From JAYFRL01 sp034925905 (GTDB lineage Bacteria; Bacillota; Clostridia; Lachnospirales; Anaerotignaceae): a DNA stretch of 64,000 nt. The position numbers and the translations under genes are program-made. Location of the stretch: positions 23,988-87,987 of the forward strand of contig JAYFRL010000020.1 in the NCBI GenBank assembly GCA_034925905.1, written 5' to 3'. This document shows, in pieces, positions 61,120-64,000 of this stretch (position 1 is the first letter of the stretch; every line of letters starts with the position of its first letter). The notes beneath the pieces are model-generated. The model ran no database searches. It was not told the DNA's origin and was given only the letters and a program-made list of their open reading frames with translations.

Positions 61120-61127
61120 CATATATT
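61099..61127 (+). promoter_or_regulatory. Candidate sigma-E promoter of spoIID
   Basis: TTATATA (61099-61105) and CATATATT (61120-61127) are separated by 14 bases. This resembles the sporulation sigma-E consensus (KMATAWW, 14-15 bases, CATAHAHT) with one mismatch. spoIID is a known sigma-E gene in Bacillus. The -35 overlaps the preceding terminator stem, so it is AT-rich by construction. Confidence 0.4.
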
Positions 61128-61154
61128 ATATAAAGTTTTTGGGAGGGACATACT

Positions 61155-62123
61155 GTGAAGAAAATTTTTTTATTTTTTGCGCTTTATACCGTTTCGGTTA
61201 TAATAATATTGCCTGCAATAATAACGGGTTCAGATTCAAAAATGGACGAAAAAGGATATATCAAGCCTTCCACATCAAAAGAAATAACCACAATCGGTGT
61301 TGTAAACGGAGAAATAGAAGAATTCATACGTTCTTCGGATATGGACGAATACATAAAAGGTGTTGTAGCCGTAGAGATGTCTCCTTCTTTTGAAGAAGAA
61401 GCCCTCAAAGCACAGGCGGTTGCCGCAAGAACCTATGCTTTATACACATTAAGAAACGCAACCGCAGATATTGACTATACCGACATAGGACAGGCGTATG
61501 CGTCAAAAAATGAGCTTAAAGAAAAATGGGGTGTGAATTTTAATTCATATTACAAAAAAATATCGGATGCCGTTAACGAAACCTCAGGTGAGGTATTGGT
61601 ATATGAAAACGAACCTATTCTTGCAGTTTTCCATTCTTCAAGCGCAGGAGCAACCGAAAACTCTGAAAACGTATGGCAGCAGAGCCTTCCTTATCTTGTT
61701 AGCGTTGACAGCTCTCAGGATGAGCTTTCATCAAATTTTATACAAGAAAAAATATTTGACGAAAACGAACTTATATGGACGCTTCAAAACAATATAGATA
61801 ACCTTACGCTGACCGAAGCAGACTTTATAAGCCAATGCCAGATAATCGAAAAAAGTGATGCCGGCTATGTTGAAAGCATACAAATTGGCAACAAAATGCT
61901 TACCGGAAAAACCCTTAGAGAAATACTGGGGCTTAGATCCGCAGCCTTCACAATACGCCAGGACGGCGAGAATGTTATATTCACTACAAAAGGCTATGGG
62001 CACGGAGCCGGCATGAGCCAATACGGCGCAAACTTTATGGCCCTTTCAGGCGCCAAATATGAGGAAATATTGATACATTATTATACGGGAGTTTCAATTA
62101 AAAATATAAACGATATAAATTAA
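61155..62123 (+). CDS. spoIID: Stage II sporulation protein D (peptidoglycan lytic transglycosylase)
   Basis: SpoIID cleaves glycan strands during engulfment and is anchored in the mother-cell membrane. The 322-residue protein has an N-terminal membrane helix (FLFFALYTVSVIIILPAII). The catalytic segment is YIKGVVAVEMSPSFEEEALKAQAVAARTYAL, with the active-site Glu in VEM. FHSSSAGATENSENVWQQSLPYL and YGHGAGMSQYGANFMA are the other family motifs. The GTG start follows GGGAGG by 8 bases. spoIIQ is encoded 66 bases downstream. Confidence 0.95.
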   Translation: MKKIFLFFALYTVSVIIILPAIITGSDSKMDEKGYIKPSTSKEITTIGVVNGEIEEFIRSSDMDEYIKGVVAVEMSPSFEEEALKAQAVAARTYALYTLRNATADIDYTDIGQAYASKNELKEKWGVNFNSYYKKISDAVNETSGEVLVYENEPILAVFHSSSAGATENSENVWQQSLPYLVSVDSSQDELSSNFIQEKIFDENELIWTLQNNIDNLTLTEADFISQCQIIEKSDAGYVESIQIGNKMLTGKTLREILGLRSAAFTIRQDGENVIFTTKGYGHGAGMSQYGANFMALSGAKYEEILIHYYTGVSIKNINDIN

Positions 62124-62140
62124 AATTTAAAAATCGTTTT

Positions 62141-62169
62141 GTATAAATAAAAATTCCTTCGGCAATACT
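62141..62169 (+). promoter_or_regulatory. Candidate sigma-F promoter of spoIIQ
   Basis: GTATA (62141-62145) and GGCAATACT (62161-62169) are separated by exactly 15 bases. They match the forespore sigma-F pattern (GYWTA, 15, GGnnAnAnT). SpoIIQ is sigma-F dependent in Bacillus. The implied start is close to the GGAGG at 62176-62180, so the leader would be unusually short. Confidence 0.5.
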
Positions 62170-62189
62170 AATGTCGGAGGTGGATCTAA

Positions 62190-62969
62190 ATGAAAAAGCA
62201 AAAAATTTCTGTCGGAAGAAGAAATCTTTATGCAGCAATTTTTTCCTGCGCGCTCGTTGCCGCTGTTTATGCGGGAGTTATGTGGAACATAGACAGGGCT
62301 AACGACATTGCAAGATTGGAAAATTCCGCAGATATTAACATTGAAGAAAGCGAAAGCGTATCCCTTAATAAAAATGCTGACCCAAAAAGCATCTCTTCAG
62401 ACAACGTAAGCCTTGACTCTTCAGATATAGACGGAGGCGAGCTTTCAAGCTCACAAGCATCCGCAAATGAGGTTGCATCAGAAGACACTGATGAAAGTGT
62501 TTCTGCTAGCATAAGCAGCGACCAGTCTTATGACGAAACCGAAGAAGTATTTTTTGAAGATATGGTATTCCTCTCTCCTATAAAAGGCGACATCGTTATG
62601 GATTACAGTATAGACAATGCCATATATGACGTTACACTCGACCAATACAGGACAAACGATTCCGTTTGTATAAACGCGGAGGCCGGAAGCCCTGTTTTAG
62701 CCGCAGCAGCCGGAGAAGTTGAAGAAATAAGCTATTCATTTGAAAAAGGCAACACTGTTACTATAAATCACGGCAATGGCTGGAGAACTACATACGGCCA
62801 GCTCGATGGAAAAATCACCGTAAACGTGGGAGACCAGGTTTCGGCAGGTCAAGAAATCGGCACCGTAGGCTCTCCTACAATATACACCGTGCTTTTGGGC
62901 GACCATTTGGACTTTAAAGTTTCAAGGGACGGTCAAAGCCTTGATCCAAAGCTTGCGCTTGGAAAATGA
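62190..62969 (+). CDS. spoIIQ: SpoIIQ-like protein with degenerate M23/LytM domain
   Basis: This 259-residue protein has an N-terminal membrane helix (AAIFSCALVAAVYAGVMW) and a long Ser/Asp/Glu-rich linker (about 35-120). A C-terminal LytM fold carries AGSPVLAAAAGEVEEISYSFEKGNTVTINHGNGWRTTYGQL. The zinc-site residues are lost. The HxxxD stretch reads NDSVC, and the final HxH reads HLD, so endopeptidase activity is unlikely. SpoIIQ bridges the forespore and mother-cell membranes during engulfment, which does not require catalysis in Bacillus. Pairing with spoIID and the sigma-F-like promoter support the call. Confidence 0.85.
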   Translation: MKKQKISVGRRNLYAAIFSCALVAAVYAGVMWNIDRANDIARLENSADINIEESESVSLNKNADPKSISSDNVSLDSSDIDGGELSSSQASANEVASEDTDESVSASISSDQSYDETEEVFFEDMVFLSPIKGDIVMDYSIDNAIYDVTLDQYRTNDSVCINAEAGSPVLAAAAGEVEEISYSFEKGNTVTINHGNGWRTTYGQLDGKITVNVGDQVSAGQEIGTVGSPTIYTVLLGDHLDFKVSRDGQSLDPKLALGK

Positions 62970-62984
62970 CAGTTTGACAGCATT

Positions 62985-63021
62985 ATAAAAGACCGTGGAT
63001 TTTAATTTCGCGGTCTTTTTA
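62985..63021 (+). terminator. Rho-independent terminator after spoIIQ
   Basis: AAAAGACCGTG and CGCGGTCTTTT form a stem (one G-U pair) ending in TTTTT. Confidence 0.8.
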
Positions 63022-63117
63022 AATGCCTTTTACTTTATTCAAAAAATAATGTATTTATTTCCAAAATCAGTTTTCAACTTTTATATAAAAATAAGCTATG
63101 CGTTTCTCTTTTAAATT

Positions 63118-63855
63118 CTATATTATATTGTAGACTGCGATTTCAATTAAATCATCACCTTTGTTCCCTTCATCCGCCAAAACCCTTTCAAACCGGTAAT
63201 TTTTGCTAAGAAGGACAATTTCCATATAACACAAAAATATCCCCATATCTATCGGGTTATAATATGCAAGCATGCTTTTTGGGATAAAAGATTTTATTTT
63301 TGTATCCCTGAAAACCTTTATCTCCTTATCCTTGCTTTTAACCCTCCAAGGCTGGGTGTTGCAAGCACTGGGTGCAAGGCGGACAGCTTTTTTTACCTCG
63401 GAATCAAAATCGCCGTCCCATATCTCTTCTATCGCCTTACGCCTAAATTCCGAAATGCTTTTTCTGAAATCCTTTGAGCAGCTTTTGCCAAAAGCTATCA
63501 TAATAACATAGTCAAGCCCGCAAAGGCTGCTTTTTTTAGGCTTTGCAAGACCATACCAGCACACTCCTATATCACGCGAGGCTAAAAACAGATCCATCTG
63601 CTCAAGCATATAGCCTGCGTTCAAAAGATATCCGGACTTTTTTTCACTATAAAAAAGGAAGCAATATTCTCCACGCTTCACTGTTGTTTCGGATTTATTG
63701 ACAAGCTCGATCTTTACTTTTATTCCGGCATCCAAAGGAACTATCTTTTCTGCTTGGCATTTTATTTTTTTAAGGTCTTCCTCGGTTAAAGAAAGAGTAT
63801 CGTCAAATTTTCTCATAGACTTTCTTTTAAAAATTGTATCATATAATTCTTTCAT
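63118..63855 (-). CDS. Nitroreductase-fold protein
   Basis: This 245-residue protein of the FMN nitroreductase superfamily begins MKELYDTIFKRKSMRKFDD, where the RKSMRKF segment is the FMN phosphate-binding start. It contains APSACNTQPWRV, the second conserved FMN motif. It is closest in layout to the long putative-nitroreductase group. The native upstream region is missing. The ATG is only 5 bases from the end of an IS3-type element, and no ribosome binding site lies in front, so expression is doubtful. Confidence 0.82.
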   Translation of the reverse strand: MKELYDTIFKRKSMRKFDDTLSLTEEDLKKIKCQAEKIVPLDAGIKVKIELVNKSETTVKRGEYCFLFYSEKKSGYLLNAGYMLEQMDLFLASRDIGVCWYGLAKPKKSSLCGLDYVIMIAFGKSCSKDFRKSISEFRRKAIEEIWDGDFDSEVKKAVRLAPSACNTQPWRVKSKDKEIKVFRDTKIKSFIPKSMLAYYNPIDMGIFLCYMEIVLLSKNYRFERVLADEGNKGDDLIEIAVYNII

Positions 63856-63860
63856 TAAGC

Positions 63861-64000
63861 TGGATCGGCTACAATAAACTAGACAGATTTTTTAAGGGCA
63901 TGTAAAATGAAAGCAAATGAAAAGGAGAACAAATCATGTCCAATAAAAATCAAACGAAAGCACGGCGCACGTTCACGCCGGAATTGAAGAAGCAAATTGT
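63861..64000 (+). mobile_element. Left end of an IS3-type insertion sequence (truncated by window)
   Basis: From about 63861 the sequence TGGATCGGCTACAATAAACT has the look of an IS3-family terminal repeat. It is followed after about 75 bases by a transposase OrfA start. The right end lies outside the window. The boundary is placed by this TG-starting motif and is accurate only to a few bases. Confidence 0.65.
63936..64000 (+). CDS. IS3-family transposase OrfA (N-terminal fragment, cut by window end)
   Basis: An ATG 8 bases after AAGGAG (63922-63927) opens MSNKNQTKARRTFTPELKKQ. This is the start of a HTH_Tnp_1 transposase subunit of IS3-type elements, which often begin with a basic stretch and R-x-[FY]-[ST]-P-E-[FL]-K. 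Only 21 codons are visible. Confidence 0.75.
   Translation, partial: MSNKNQTKARRTFTPELKKQI

Noticed and set aside
1..64000. tRNA, rRNA and CRISPR features
   Set aside because: No TPsiC-type motifs in tRNA context, rRNA-like blocks or regularly spaced repeats were recognised by reading; a tRNAscan or repeat finder run would settle this.

Overview
The window looks like a stretch of chromosome from a spore-forming, low-GC, anaerobic member of the Clostridia. Supporting points are strong AGGAGG-type ribosome binding sites with many GTG and TTG starts, spoIID and spoIIQ, an FMN riboswitch on a RibU-type ECF gene, the mreC-mreD-PBP2-minCDE-rodA-mgsA order, and an electron-transfer-flavoprotein fermentation cluster. 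The genus cannot be fixed from the sequence. I recognised no rRNA, tRNA or CRISPR array.

Layout. 1-7641 (+): cell elongation and division genes (mreC end, mreD, a very long PBP2, minC, minD, minE, rodA), then a methylglyoxal synthase homologue with altered catalytic residues and a DUF1294 membrane protein. 7677-11196 (-): riboswitch-controlled ribU, a DMT permease and pckA. 11346-13125 (+): class I amidotransferase, MscS channel, DUF951. 13444-23223 (-): PrsA-like lipoprotein, mfd, pth, a small CGGC protein, a Lon-type protease, rimI, tsaB, tsaE and a small basic protein. 23362-29806 (-): two-component system, MBL hydrolase, lgt, flavodoxin, a small membrane protein, DUF1015. 29913-33759 (-): threonine branch (ACT protein, hom, thrB, aspartokinase). 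33876-39514: HAD phosphatase, CobD/HisC-like aminotransferase, gdhA with an unusual repeat-bearing leader, a YhcC-type radical SAM protein and a LysR regulator. 39756-43890 (-): HD protein, rpsF-ssb-rpsR, thyA-folA, a DMT permease. 44318-47556 (+): VanW protein and an aconitase-family hydratase.

47600-60190 is the accessory-looking part. A leftward cluster encodes enoyl-CoA hydratase, acyl-CoA dehydrogenase, EtfB, EtfA, a class III CoA-transferase, a GntP permease and an OFA-type MFS carrier, followed by two tandem AEC carriers. It begins at a textbook sigma-54 -24/-12 promoter. A sigma-54-dependent activator is encoded divergently next to it. Together they suggest inducible uptake, CoA activation, dehydration and reduction of a beta-hydroxy or alpha,beta-unsaturated acid, with product export. 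The substrate is unknown.

60213-64000: a radical SAM protein, spoIID and a degenerate spoIIQ (each with a candidate sporulation-sigma promoter), a nitroreductase-fold gene, and the left end of an IS3-type element lying directly against the nitroreductase start codon.
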